Shown here: positions 52,810 through 62,130 of the stretch, piece after piece
Position numbering within the stretch: position 1 is the first letter of the stretch
Layout of the letters: the number at the start of each line of letters is the position of its first letter
From: Nesterenkonia sp. Act20
GTDB lineage: Bacteria; Actinomycetota; Actinomycetes; Actinomycetales; Micrococcaceae
Length of the DNA: 64,000 bases
Direction: 5' to 3'
Assembly (NCBI RefSeq): GCF_019173455.1
Contig: NZ_JADPQH010000001.1
Location: forward strand, 1,054,001 to 1,118,000
The notes under the pieces: generated by a model
What the model was told of the DNA's origin: nothing
The model's input: only the letters and a program-made list of their open reading frames with translations
Databases searched by the model: none
Position numbers and translations under genes: made by a program

Positions 52810-55800
52810 TCAGGAGTCGATCAGGCCACGCAGGTGACGCAGCAGCACTGTCAGCGAGGCGATGTTGTCATCGGCCAGGGCATCCACCTCGGCGATGAGC
52901 CGCTCGGTGCGGGCGAGCTTGGCCCCATTCGCCTGCTTCCACTCCTCCAGGCGCTGCGTCGGGTCCTGCTCCGCGGAGGTCCCGCGCAGCACCGCCCCGG
53001 TGATCTCGGCCATGGCGCTGTAGAGCTCATCGCGCTGCGCTCCGCGAGCCAGTGCCTGCCACTTGTCCTCACGCGGCTGGTTCGTGATCCGGTTCAGCAG
53101 CGAGTCTGCGCTGAACTCCGCATAGACCGCGTAGTACACCCCGGCGACCTCTCGAGAGTCGAGCTCGTGGGTGGCAGAGAGCGAGGCGATGTCCAGCAGC
53201 GAGAAGGCCTCGAAGAGCTCGGAGACCCAGGTGGCAAGCTCCTCGGGCATGCCCGTCTCCATCGCCTCGGCCCGCCGCTGCTCCACACGCCTGCGGTCCT
53301 CACCGCGCAGATAGCTGGTGAGGTCTCCGTAGAGCGGTGAGATGTGCTCGGCATAGGCCTCCACATCTTCCCGCACGGAGGTGCCACGGCTCACGTGGTT
53401 GATGAACCAGCGGACGGCCCGATCCAGCAGCCGGCGCATATCGCGGTAGGTGTTCGCCCAGGCGTCCCGGTCGAAGTTCACCGGGAGCTCGCGCATGGCC
53501 TCATCGAAGGCCTCCAGCGAGAAGAGCTGACGCACTGCCACGAAGGAGCGGACCACCTGTTCCTCGGCCGCGAACGTCTCCTCGATCGCACGGAAGACGA
53601 AGGCCGCTCCACCGACGTTGACCACATCATTGGCCACCACATTGGCGATGATCTCGCGATGCAGCGGATGCCGAGAGAGCTCCTCGGAGAACCGCTCGCG
53701 CAGGGCCGCGGGGAAGTACTCCTCAAGGGTCAGGGTGAACCAGTCATCATCTGGAACCGAGCTTTCCACCAGTGCTGCCTTGAGCTGAATCTTCGCGTAG
53801 GCGGCCAGCACGGCGAGTTCCGGCGAGGTCAGGATGCGCTGGCCGGCCGCGGCGCGCTCGGCGAAGATCTCATTGCTGGGAAGCACCTCAATGCTGCGGT
53901 CAAGGTCCACCGTCTCTTCCAACCACGTGATGAGTCGCTGGAAGCTCGGCGACCACTCCCCCACCCGATGCCGATCCGTCATCAGCAGCACATTCTGGTC
54001 CCGGTTCGTCTCCAGGACATGGGAGGCGACGTCCTCGGTCATGGAGCCCAGCAGCTCGCTGCGCTCGCCCGCCTCGAGATGTCCGGACCCCACGAGCTGG
54101 TCGATGAGGATCTTGATGTTGACCTCATGGTCGGAGCAGTCCACCCCGGCCGAGTTGTCGATGGCATCGCTGTTGAGCAGGGTTCCGGTCTGCGCAGCCT
54201 CGATTCGACCGGCCTGGGTGAAGCCGAGGTTGCCGCCCTCCCCGACGACCCTGGCCCGCAGCTGACTCCCATCCACACGGATGGCGTTGTTGGCGCGGTC
54301 ACCGACCTGGTCATGGGTCTCATAGGAGGCCTTCACGTAGGTGCCGATGCCGCCGTTGTAGAAGAGGTCCACAGGGGTCTGCAGCAGCGCCTTGATCAGT
54401 TCCGGCGGGGTCAGCTGGTCCTGATCTGCCGGAAGATCGAACCGTTGACGCATCTCCTCGGTGATCTCGATGCTCTTGGCGGTCCGGGAGAAGACCCCGC
54501 CCCCGGCGGAGATCAGCTCGGAGTCGTATTCGCCCCAGCCGGAGCGCTGGGCGTGGAAGAGCCGCTGCCGTTCGGCGAAGCTGGCGGCGGCATCCGGATT
54601 GGGGTCGATGAAGATGTGCAGGTGATTGAACGCCGCGACCAGTTGAATATGCTCGGAGAGCAGCATCCCGTTGCCGAAGACGTCTCCACCCATGTCACCG
54701 ATCCCCAGGACCGTGAAGTCTTCGCTCTGCGTGTCCACGCCGAGCTCCGAGAAATGCGACTTCACCGACTCCCAGGCACCCCGGGCGGTGATGCCCATCT
54801 CTTTGTGGTCGTAGCCCACGGAACCGCCTGAGGCGAAGGCATCGCCGAGCCAGTGCCCGTATTCCTTGCTGATCTCGTTCGCGGTGTCGGAGAAGGTCGC
54901 GGTGCCCTTGTCCGCGGCGACCACCAGGTACGCGTCGTCGCCGTCGTGGCGAACGACCCTGTCCGGGTGGATGATCACCATCTGAGAGTCTCGTTCACTC
55001 TGGTTGTCGGTGATGTCGAGCAGCGCCCGGATATAGATCTTGTACGCGTCCCGGCCAGCCTCGAACCAGGACGAGCGGTCCGCCGCCGGATCTGGAAGCT
55101 GCTTGGGGTAGAACCCGCCCTTGGCTCCGGAGGGGACGATCACCGCGTTCTTGGCCATCTGCGCCTTCACCAGGCCCAGCACCTCAGTGCGGAAGTCCTC
55201 GCGCCGGTCGGACCAGCGCAGGCCGCCGCGAGCGACTTTGGCGAAGCGCAGGTGCACCCCTTCGACGACGGGCGAATAGACCCAGACCTCATGGGCCGGG
55301 CGCGGCTTGGGCGCGGCGTCGATCGTGGCCGGAGTCAGCTTCAGCGAGAGCCAGTCGTGTCCTTGATAGAGGTTCGTCCGCTGGGTGGAGTCGATCAGAT
55401 TGAGCAGGGCGCTGAGCACGCGGTCCGCGTCCAGTGTGCGCACCTGCTCCAGCGCCTCGAGGACCTTCTCGCGGGCCGAGGAGCTGAGCTGCTCACGGTC
55501 CCCATCGAGGTCCGGGTCGAAGCGCGTCTCGAAGTACTCGACCAGCGCGATGGCCATCTCGGGGTTCTGCAGCAGCGACTCCGCGACGAACGTGTAGGAG
55601 TTGGTGCTGCCGAGCTGACGGTAGTACTTGGCGTAGGCGCGCAGGACCGTGACGCTGCGGATGCTCAGACCCAGACGCAGGACGAGCTGGGAGAAGACGT
55701 CGGATTCGGCCTTCCCCATCAGCACCTGCTGATAGGCCTCCTGCAGCAGCGAGACGGTGTCCTTGGCGGTGACCCCCTCGGGGTAGAACAGACCGAGATC

Positions 55801-57654
55801 GTAGAGGTGGAAGGTCGCCCCGTCCGGGCAGTTCAGCGTATAAGAGCGCTCATCGAGAACCTCCAGCCCGAAGTCATCGATGACCGGGAGGGTGTCGGTG
55901 AGGGTCTTCTGCTCGGTGAGGTAGAGCTTCAGGCGCATGTCCGCCGTGCCGCCGTCCCGCGAGCTGTAGAAGCTCATCCGGGGCACCGCTTCGCCCTCCT
56001 TGGCCGCCTCCTCCAGAGCCTCGAACTGCGCGGCGTCGGAGAGCGCGTCCTGGACCTCGTAGAGCACACGGTAATCATCGGGGAACGCCTCGCTCCAGCG
56101 CGCGGCGACGGCCTCGGCATGCCTGCTCGAGTAGCGCTCCTGCGCCTCGGCCGCGATTCCTTCGGCCCAGGACCGCACGGCCCTGGTCAGCCGGTTCTCG
56201 AGCTCCTCCTGGGTACCAGCGGGCTCGGCGGCGTCGTCGGCCAGGCGCAGCCGGAAGAAGACCCGCGCCAGCACGGAATCGGTGAGTCGCACGTTGAAGT
56301 CGATGGACTCGGCCTGCACGTAGTCGAGCAGCTCCTGCTCGATCCGGCGGCGCACGGCAGTGTTGTACCGGTCCCTGGGGAGGTAGACCAGCGCCGTCAT
56401 GAACCGCCCGTAGTGGTCTCGCCGCAGGAACAGCTTGACCCTGCGTCGTTCCTGAAGCTGCATGATCTGCCAGGTGGCCTGCTCGATCTCGTCGATCTCC
56501 ATCTGCAGCAGCTCATTGCGCGGATAGGTCTCCAAGATCTGCATCAGGTCATTGCCCGAGTGCGAGTCGGCTGCGAAGCCGGAGCGCTTGAGCAGCTCAT
56601 CCGCGCGGGAGCGCAGCAGCGGAATGTTGACGATGGACTGGCTGTAGGCGCGTTCGCTGAAGAGTCCGATGAAGCGGCGTTCGCCCTTGACCGTGCCGTC
56701 CACGTTGAAGGTCTTGACGGCGACGTAGTCCATATAGGTGCGGCGACGCACCGTGGAGCGCGAGTTGGCCTTCGTCACAACCAGCGCACGGCGCTGCCCG
56801 GCACGCTCGCGACCGGCGGCGGAGAGTTCGGTGGAGCGCCGCGCGATCGGCTTGCCATTCTTGTCGGCGAGGATCCCGAGGCCTGTGCCGGTGACCGGAT
56901 CCAGGTGCACGGAGCCGTCCGGGTATTCGGCGAGCTCGTATTCGCGGTAGCCCAGGAACAGGAAGTTTCCGGAGCCCATCCATTCCAGGAGATCAGCGGA
57001 CTCCTCAGCCTCTGGGAGGTCCTCGGCGCCGCGCAGAGAACGTCCTGCCGTCATCACTTGGGCAACCATTCGGTCCTGATCACGATGACTTGCCAGCACA
57101 TCTGCCAGGATCCTGCGAAGCCCGTCGATCAATTCGTCTGCGTCCTCCGCGGAGATCACGCGGTCGAGCTCCACGGTGATCCAGGACTCGATCTTGACCT
57201 GGTGATCGTCGTGGAGCAGCGCCTTCAGGTTCGGCAGCGTCTGGGTGTCCCCCGAGGAGACCCCCCGGTGCTCGGCGGGCAGGGATTTCACGGCTGCCAG
57301 TTCTCCGGAGCCGCTGCTGCGGCTGCTCAGGAAGATCGGGTGCACCACCAGAGAGATGCCGTGTCCATGCCGGGTCACTTCTGCGGTCACCGAGTCCACG
57401 AGGTAGGGCATGTCATCGGTGACGACCTGGACCACGCTGCGGGCCCCCACGGTGCTCACCTGAATGACGGGTGAGGAGTCCGTGCGGGACTGCGCGAGTG
57501 TCAGGTGCTCGGTGACCCTGCGCACCTGATGGTCACTGCTGACAAGCTGCAGGTCATCGTGCGCGATGTGCGCATAGTAGGCATCGGTCAAAGTCTCAAG
57601 GTCGGCGTCATTGCTGGTCCATAGAGTCTTCTCAGCGGGCATCTGTACTCTCAC
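52810..57654 (-). CDS. gdh: NAD-specific glutamate dehydrogenase, large 180-kDa class
   Basis: A 1614-residue cytosolic NAD-GDH that deaminates glutamate to 2-oxoglutarate, linking amino-acid use to the TCA cycle. The N-terminal third carries ACT-like regulatory segments (ARSVVQVVTDDMPYLVDSVTA in part, residues about 70-90). The catalytic core (about 800-1240) has KVARGGLRWSDRREDFRTEVLGL (parts: ARGGLRWSDR, FRTEVLGL), SGAKGGFYPKQ, TVLGIGDMGGDVFGNGMLLS (part; NAD-binding glycine-rich loop) and RVVGEGGNLGFTQ. The C-terminal helical domain ends LLRHLRGLIDS. GTG 57654 has AGGA upstream; ATG 57642 is also possible. Single gene, monocistronic. Confidence 0.95.
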   Translation of the reverse strand: MRVQMPAEKTLWTSNDADLETLTDAYYAHIAHDDLQLVSSDHQVRRVTEHLTLAQSRTDSSPVIQVSTVGARSVVQVVTDDMPYLVDSVTAEVTRHGHGISLVVHPIFLSSRSSGSGELAAVKSLPAEHRGVSSGDTQTLPNLKALLHDDHQVKIESWITVELDRVISAEDADELIDGLRRILADVLASHRDQDRMVAQVMTAGRSLRGAEDLPEAEESADLLEWMGSGNFLFLGYREYELAEYPDGSVHLDPVTGTGLGILADKNGKPIARRSTELSAAGRERAGQRRALVVTKANSRSTVRRRTYMDYVAVKTFNVDGTVKGERRFIGLFSERAYSQSIVNIPLLRSRADELLKRSGFAADSHSGNDLMQILETYPRNELLQMEIDEIEQATWQIMQLQERRRVKLFLRRDHYGRFMTALVYLPRDRYNTAVRRRIEQELLDYVQAESIDFNVRLTDSVLARVFFRLRLADDAAEPAGTQEELENRLTRAVRSWAEGIAAEAQERYSSRHAEAVAARWSEAFPDDYRVLYEVQDALSDAAQFEALEEAAKEGEAVPRMSFYSSRDGGTADMRLKLYLTEQKTLTDTLPVIDDFGLEVLDERSYTLNCPDGATFHLYDLGLFYPEGVTAKDTVSLLQEAYQQVLMGKAESDVFSQLVLRLGLSIRSVTVLRAYAKYYRQLGSTNSYTFVAESLLQNPEMAIALVEYFETRFDPDLDGDREQLSSSAREKVLEALEQVRTLDADRVLSALLNLIDSTQRTNLYQGHDWLSLKLTPATIDAAPKPRPAHEVWVYSPVVEGVHLRFAKVARGGLRWSDRREDFRTEVLGLVKAQMAKNAVIVPSGAKGGFYPKQLPDPAADRSSWFEAGRDAYKIYIRALLDITDNQSERDSQMVIIHPDRVVRHDGDDAYLVVAADKGTATFSDTANEISKEYGHWLGDAFASGGSVGYDHKEMGITARGAWESVKSHFSELGVDTQSEDFTVLGIGDMGGDVFGNGMLLSEHIQLVAAFNHLHIFIDPNPDAAASFAERQRLFHAQRSGWGEYDSELISAGGGVFSRTAKSIEITEEMRQRFDLPADQDQLTPPELIKALLQTPVDLFYNGGIGTYVKASYETHDQVGDRANNAIRVDGSQLRARVVGEGGNLGFTQAGRIEAAQTGTLLNSDAIDNSAGVDCSDHEVNIKILIDQLVGSGHLEAGERSELLGSMTEDVASHVLETNRDQNVLLMTDRHRVGEWSPSFQRLITWLEETVDLDRSIEVLPSNEIFAERAAAGQRILTSPELAVLAAYAKIQLKAALVESSVPDDDWFTLTLEEYFPAALRERFSEELSRHPLHREIIANVVANDVVNVGGAAFVFRAIEETFAAEEQVVRSFVAVRQLFSLEAFDEAMRELPVNFDRDAWANTYRDMRRLLDRAVRWFINHVSRGTSVREDVEAYAEHISPLYGDLTSYLRGEDRRRVEQRRAEAMETGMPEELATWVSELFEAFSLLDIASLSATHELDSREVAGVYYAVYAEFSADSLLNRITNQPREDKWQALARGAQRDELYSAMAEITGAVLRGTSAEQDPTQRLEEWKQANGAKLARTERLIAEVDALADDNIASLTVLLRHLRGLIDS

Positions 57655-57728
57655 TCTTTCCTCGGATTGCGAGTGCGCGCTGAGCTCCTCGTCGCTGGGG
57701 AGAGCGCACGCTGCCTGTGTGATTCAGC

Positions 57729-59186
57729 CTACCTTCTGAGTCGATGGAGCAGACCCCTCCGACGCTGCCCCAGATCCACCCCGGCGAGCGCCGCAATGCC
57801 CCGCCGCAGGGCCGATTCAGCGGCGGCTTCGGCCAGCACCTACCCGGCCAGCAGAGCGGCGTCGCAGCCGGAGGCGTCCATGGGCAGGAAGGCCGCGATC
57901 CCGCGATCAGGTCCCAGTCGGCGCCAGGTCTGCCCGAGCTGATCCCGCGGTGAACGCCCGATCACCTCGCTGCGCACCTTGTTGATGACCACGTCGACCT
58001 GAGCTGCTGCGGTCTCCGGCAGACTGAGCTGGAGATCCTCGATGGCCTTGACTAGCCGCGAGAAGCTCACTGCATCAGCCGCGCCGACGGCGAGGACCCG
58101 GTCCGCATGCCGCAGACAGGTCAGCGCGGCGCCATTGCGCTGCGGCGCGAGGGTGTCATAGCTGAGCTCCTCATCCTGTTCCACGCATGCGGCGACGTCG
58201 ACGATCACGTAGTCATACCGGGTTCTCGCGAGCTGGAGGACAGCCCGCAGGCTGCGCTCGCGAATCTCTGGCCAGCGGGCGGCCCGAGGCAGACCTGAGA
58301 GCAGCGCGAGTCGAGCGCCGCTGACCTGAACGGCGGAGGTGGCCGTCTGCAGCGCCTGCGGGTCGAGGCGCCCGAGATCCGCGGCCCGGCAGGCCTGCGC
58401 CAACCCTGCGGTCTCTTCCATGAGACCAAGCTGAGGCACGAGCGAGGCTGCCACGGTATCGGCGTCGACGAGCAGGACCTCTTGACCCTGAAGCGCGATC
58501 TCAGCGGCCAGGTTCACCGCGACCGTGCTTCGACCCGGGCTTCCGGGCGCACCCCAGACCACGGTGATGCCCTGGATGCAGTGCACGGCTTCTCGGTCGT
58601 CTATGCGCGAGTCATCCATCAGCTGGTCATCGCTGGAGCGGTCGATGCTGGGTGGCACAGCCTCGTCGGAGACGCGCTCGACCATGGGCGGATCCATTGA
58701 TTCGAGAGGAGACGGTTCCTCACCGTGACCCCAACCAGACCATGCACCGGCGCGAGACTCCGCCCCGTGGGACTGGGAGGGCGCCTGGTCGGGATCAGGG
58801 GCGGGGTCCTGGTCGGAGTCTTCGGCGGAGGCTGCTGACCGGGCGGGCTGGCGTCCCTGCAGCGCCGCCGCGAGTGCCTCGGCGCCGACGTCGTCGTCGA
58901 AGCAGGTGAGCCCGAGATTGCGAAGCCTTGCGCGCTCCTCAGCCACGGCGGAGATGGCGACCACCTGGCGATCCCCCTCCTGCAGGTCCGCGAGCACGGT
59001 GGCCGTGAGCAGCTCGGTGCTGCCGATGACCAGAGCTGCGTCAGAGCGGCCAGTGCGACAGACGGCCACGAGCTCCGCAAGGTCCGCACAGCGACGCTCG
59101 ATCGTCACCGGGCCTTGGAGGCCTTCGACGGCGGCGATATGGTCGGCGCGCAGCGCTCCCGTGGTGACCACCGACCACCGTTGCAT
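57729..59186 (-). pseudogene. CpaE/MinD-like ATPase gene interrupted by an in-frame amber codon
   Basis: The first reading frame gives 448 residues: a response-regulator-like N-domain (about 1-110), an acidic Ser/Asp/Pro linker, and a P-loop ATPase domain (about 205-448) with deviant Walker A WGAPGSPGRST near 211-221, VLLVDADTV near 240-248 and YDYVIVDVAACVEQD near 320-334. It stops at TAG 57840-57842 after CDAALLAG. The next 36 codons in the same frame read VLAEAAAESALRRGIAALAG and VDLGQRRRGLLHRLRR, then TAG 57729. That is the normal C-terminal continuation of this family, so a CAG to TAG change is likely. The truncated protein may still work. It is coupled to the SAF-domain gene upstream (adjacent stop/start). 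Confidence 0.8.
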
Positions 59187-59945
59187 CTAACCCTCCTCAT
59201 CGGCGTCGGACCCGCGTGATTCCGGTTCGGGCGATCCAGCCTCAGGGTCGGGCTCCCCGCCGGCCGGAACCACCGACAGCGACGCCGCGGAGCTTCTCGC
59301 GGCGAGCAGCGCCGGCAGCTCCTCGGGATCCACGAGCAGCTCCACCGTGACGACAGCCTGTGCTCCAAAGGTGTTGCTCGCCTCGGTGAGCGCGGCCACC
59401 TCGGCTCCCCTGGCGATGCGCTGCACCTCGACCTCCTGCTGCTGACCCACAGCTCCGGCGTCGGCCGCCCACACATCGACCATGCGCGCCGGCTCTACTC
59501 CGCGGGCAAGCGCGTGATCGACCTCTACCGTCACGGCTTGCCGGCCCTGCGGGTCGTGAGGTCCGACGGCACGCCGCGGGACCAGCTCACCCTCTTGCAC
59601 GATGGTGATGATCCGCGATTCCTGTGGGAGCTGCTCGGCGGCCGACAGATAGGAGTCCTGGACCTCGTCGATCTGCACGTCCACCACGCGCAGGTCCTCC
59701 ACACTCAGCTGGTCCCCGACGGTGAGCAGCCGGTCCGCAGCATAGACCTGCGCGGTGCGGTTCTGCGCCGCGAGCAGGGCGATCACCCCGGAGACTGAGA
59801 GCGCAACAATGAGCAGCCCGACCAACAGCCGCGGATCCCGCCAGCTCGGCCGTCGAAGGCGCTCGGCCGCCGGGGCCTCAGGACGTGGCCCATTGCTGTG
59901 CACCCTGGGGCTCGAGTCTGTGCTCGGCGAATACGGATTCGGCAT
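59187..59945 (-). CDS. SAF-domain membrane protein (CpaB/FlgA-like)
   Basis: A 252-residue protein with a cytosolic Pro/Arg-rich start, one membrane helix near residues 38-58 (LLVGLLIVALSVSGVIALLA in part) and a SAF domain (about 62-130: VYAADRLLTVGDQLSVEDLRVVD in part, SYLSAAEQLPQESRI). The rest is a beta-rich region and an acidic Pro/Glu tail. SAF proteins of this kind occur beside CpaE-like ATPases in pilus/secretion-type loci; no other pilus gene is present here. ATG 59945 has GGGAGG four bases upstream; an ATG at 60053 is less likely. Stop and start of the two genes abut. Confidence 0.85.
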   Translation of the reverse strand: MPNPYSPSTDSSPRVHSNGPRPEAPAAERLRRPSWRDPRLLVGLLIVALSVSGVIALLAAQNRTAQVYAADRLLTVGDQLSVEDLRVVDVQIDEVQDSYLSAAEQLPQESRIITIVQEGELVPRRAVGPHDPQGRQAVTVEVDHALARGVEPARMVDVWAADAGAVGQQQEVEVQRIARGAEVAALTEASNTFGAQAVVTVELLVDPEELPALLAARSSAASLSVVPAGGEPDPEAGSPEPESRGSDADEEG

Positions 59946-60134
59946 GAGGCCTCCCTGCACGTCGCCCTGCTCGTGCTTCGGCGGGGGTGAGCGCGCTTCC
60001 GGAGGCCGCCGACGGGGGCGCACAGGCTCAGAATAATACAGCTCGCCCGGCATGGAACCAGTGAGCCGAAAAATGTGGAGGGAAGGCCCCGTTCCGTGGT
60101 GGGAATACCCGCCGGAGACGCTGGCCGCTGTGGC

Positions 60135-60160
60135 ATGATGAATGAAACATCATCAAACGT
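60135..60160 (+). promoter_or_regulatory. ATGATG-N7-CATCAT dyad and ATCAAACGT box upstream of the HTH gene
   Basis: ATGATG (60135-60140) and CATCAT (60148-60153) form a dyad, followed by ATCAAACGT (60152-60160). The latter nonamer recurs as a 10-bp-spaced direct repeat upstream of the LysM gene (61140-61158). A shared small DNA-binding protein could read both. Confidence 0.35.
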
Positions 60161-60223
60161 CACCATCCAGTCCCGGACCCTCGGGTCCAGCTATCCACAC
60201 GCTCAGCACCACGGGGGATCACC

Positions 60224-60463
60224 ATGCGTCGCTTTCTGACCCTGCCGGATGTGGCAGAAGCACTGAACATCTCGATGTCACAGACACGCGCACTGATCAA
60301 GACCGGTGACCTCGAAGGAATTCAGATCGGCGGACGCGGCCAATGGAGAGTCGAGGAGGCAAAGCTCGACGAGTACATCGAGCGGCAGTACGCCGCACAG
60401 CGAGCCTCCCGCGCCTCAGACTCCGAGAGCCACACGACGTCCACCAAACCCTCTGGCTCCTGA
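60224..60463 (+). CDS. BldC/excisionase-like helix-turn-helix protein
   Basis: A 79-residue MerR-superfamily/HTH_17 protein: FLTLPDVAEALNISMSQTRAL near 4-24 (parts: LTLPDVAEALN, SQTRALI), then the wing IQIGGRGQWRVEEAKLDEYIE near 33-53. BldC of Streptomyces is of this kind and binds direct repeats with about 9-10 bp spacing. No integrase or phage gene is nearby, so a regulator is more likely than an excisionase. The stop of the converging gene begins at the next base. Confidence 0.88.
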   Translation: MRRFLTLPDVAEALNISMSQTRALIKTGDLEGIQIGGRGQWRVEEAKLDEYIERQYAAQRASRASDSESHTTSTKPSGS

Positions 60464-61039
60464 CTACCCGGGCTCCGACCCCTGCTCTTCACTCTGCAGC
60501 CAACAGACAGAGTGGAGCGGCAGCGTGCGACGGGCAGCGGAGGAGGCCGCGGAGCCACGGTGCGGCTCACCCGCCGTGAACTCGACGATCTCCAGGAAGT
60601 CTCGACCCGCGCCGGCGATCAGGCCCTGGGCCAGGAGCCCCTCGCCTCCGTGCACCTGCACCACCGAGCGGTCCCGACTCAGCCGACGAATCGGCTCCAT
60701 GATGCCCAGGCGACGACGAGTCACGCTGGCTTCCGCCCGAGCCGCAGATCGCTGCATCCCATCCACAGCGCGGAGTGCCGACAGAGGCACCAGCACGCTG
60801 TGCTGAGTCAGCGTCCCGGAGAGCCAGTCACTGCCGACGGCCCCGACGCGCACCGCGAGCCGCCGATTGCCCGGCAGCACGAGACTCAGCTGCTGGCCCT
60901 GATGGGCACGGAGACGGTCAGCCAGCTCCAACCGAGAGGACTCCAGGCGGGCGGCCTCTGCGACGGCGGCGTCGAACTCCGCCGTCTGGGCAGCGTCCAG
61001 CTGTGCTTGAAGATCGGCGAAAAGGGCGTCCCAGCGCAT
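60464..61039 (-). CDS. Protein of unknown function (actinobacterial, near secA)
   Basis: Not recognised. The 191-residue product begins with a helical Ala/Glu/Arg-rich part (FDAAVAEAARLESSRLELADR in part), then a beta-rich centre (LSLVLPGNRRLAVRVGAVGSDW in part) and GIMEPIRRLSRDRSVVQVHGG near 113-133. No signal peptide or membrane helix. ATG 61039 has GAGG five bases upstream. It is divergent from the LysM gene, whose -35 box lies 65 bases upstream. Confidence 0.75.
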   Translation of the reverse strand: MRWDALFADLQAQLDAAQTAEFDAAVAEAARLESSRLELADRLRAHQGQQLSLVLPGNRRLAVRVGAVGSDWLSGTLTQHSVLVPLSALRAVDGMQRSAARAEASVTRRRLGIMEPIRRLSRDRSVVQVHGGEGLLAQGLIAGAGRDFLEIVEFTAGEPHRGSAASSAARRTLPLHSVCWLQSEEQGSEPG

Positions 61040-61103
61040 CACTGCCTCGTCTCCAGAACCGGCCGTCAGGTGCCCAGCGTACACACCCCGTGAAGCACGA
61101 CGC

Positions 61104-61158
61104 TTGACGACCCGGGCGCACTGTGTACAATTTATCGATATCAAACGTTATCAAACGC
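61104..61158 (+). promoter_or_regulatory. Promoter of the LysM gene with ATCAAACG direct repeats
   Basis: TTGACG (61104-61109), 16 bases and TACAAT (61126-61131) form a strong-looking -35/-10 pair. ATCAAACGT (61140-61148) and ATCAAACGC (61150-61158) follow as a 10-bp-spaced direct repeat just after the expected start point. This AT-rich patch stands out from its surroundings. Confidence 0.65.
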
Positions 61159-61176
61159 ACACTAAAGAATCCTGCG

Positions 61177-62058
61177 GTGAACGTTGTGTCTCCACTTCCA
61201 GCTCCCTCAGCCGCCCGGTCGGTACAACGACAGGCCGTCGTTGATCTGCTGTTGAGCGCGGCGATGATCGGAAGCGGTCCAGCTCTCTGGGCCTGCGGAA
61301 GCATCATTCTGAACAGTCGCCTCCCCTCCGCTCCGACCTGGCCTTCCAGCGCAGAAGATCCCGCTGCGGCCCTGATGGAGATGGCAACCACCACATGGTC
61401 CAGCCTGGGCAGGTCGGGGATGTACTCCGCGGAGGTGACGATCGGACTGCTCGCCGCCAGCGCCGGGCTGCTGGGCTCGCTGATCTCGGTGCTGGCCGTG
61501 GGGACATGCCTGTCCCAGGCGCTGGCCCGCCACCACGGAGCGGCTCGAATCGAACATGTCTTGGCAGGACTGACCCCGAAGTTTCTCCAGCGAGCCGCAA
61601 CCCTCGCGCTGAGCGCGGGTCTCGCCCTGTCCTCCACTGCAGCGGGCGTCTGGGCAGGTCCAGCGAGTCACACGGCGGGTCCACCGAGTCACGCAACACC
61701 CGCGGTCGTGCTGACCGCCGAGGCCAGCGACCCCGGTCTCGACACTGCCCTCTTCAGAGAAAGGCACGCAGAAGAGACACAAGAGAAGGAGACACCGATG
61801 TCCGGACTCTTCACGCCACACCAGCGGAACTCGACACCTGAGACGAAGCCTCCTCGAGACGCATCGGGCTCCGCAGAGGAGGTTCTCGTGCGGCCTGGCG
61901 ACACACTCTGGGACATTGCCGCAGAGCATCTGGGATCAGGCGCCACTGATGGGGAGGTCGCTGAAAGCTGGCCGCGCTGGTACGAGACGAACCGACACAC
62001 CATCGGCGATGATCCCGCGCTCATCCAGCCCGGCATGGTCCTGCTCCCGCCCACCTGA
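61177..62058 (+). CDS. LysM-domain membrane protein
   Basis: The product has two to three hydrophobic segments (VVDLLLSAAMIGSGPALWACG in part; LLAASAGLLGSLISVLAVG; ATLALSAGLALSSTAAGVWAG in part), a Ser/Thr/Pro linker and a C-terminal LysM domain (VLVRPGDTLWDIAAEHLG, then NRHTIGDDPALIQPGMVLLPP in part) that should bind peptidoglycan. A GTG at 61123 would extend it by 18 residues but lies on the -10 box, so I use GTG 61177 (293 residues). GTG 61186 is also possible. No strong ribosome site is seen. Likely tethered to the envelope; partner unknown. Confidence 0.82.
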   Translation: MNVVSPLPAPSAARSVQRQAVVDLLLSAAMIGSGPALWACGSIILNSRLPSAPTWPSSAEDPAAALMEMATTTWSSLGRSGMYSAEVTIGLLAASAGLLGSLISVLAVGTCLSQALARHHGAARIEHVLAGLTPKFLQRAATLALSAGLALSSTAAGVWAGPASHTAGPPSHATPAVVLTAEASDPGLDTALFRERHAEETQEKETPMSGLFTPHQRNSTPETKPPRDASGSAEEVLVRPGDTLWDIAAEHLGSGATDGEVAESWPRWYETNRHTIGDDPALIQPGMVLLPPT

Positions 62059-62130
62059 ACCTCAGAACCTGACCCTCTGACCTGGTCCGACACTTCAAGG
62101 ACCCGTCATCCGCCCATCCAGGAGAATCCC

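Noticed and set aside
54853-57474. Open frame of 873 codons on the forward strand opposite the NAD-GDH gene
   Set aside because: It mirrors the codon structure of the GDH gene (high-GC third positions give long antisense frames), is His/Gly/Arg/Val-rich and has no domain or ribosome site.
57840-59186. Calling the CpaE-like gene simply a normal 448-residue gene
   Set aside because: The frame after the TAG continues as a plausible family C-terminus for 36 codons to a second stop, so an interruption is the better description.
60224-60463. Excisionase of a mobile element
   Set aside because: The HTH family fits, but no integrase, phage or plasmid gene is near; the position beside secA-region genes is typical of chromosomal actinobacterial regulators.
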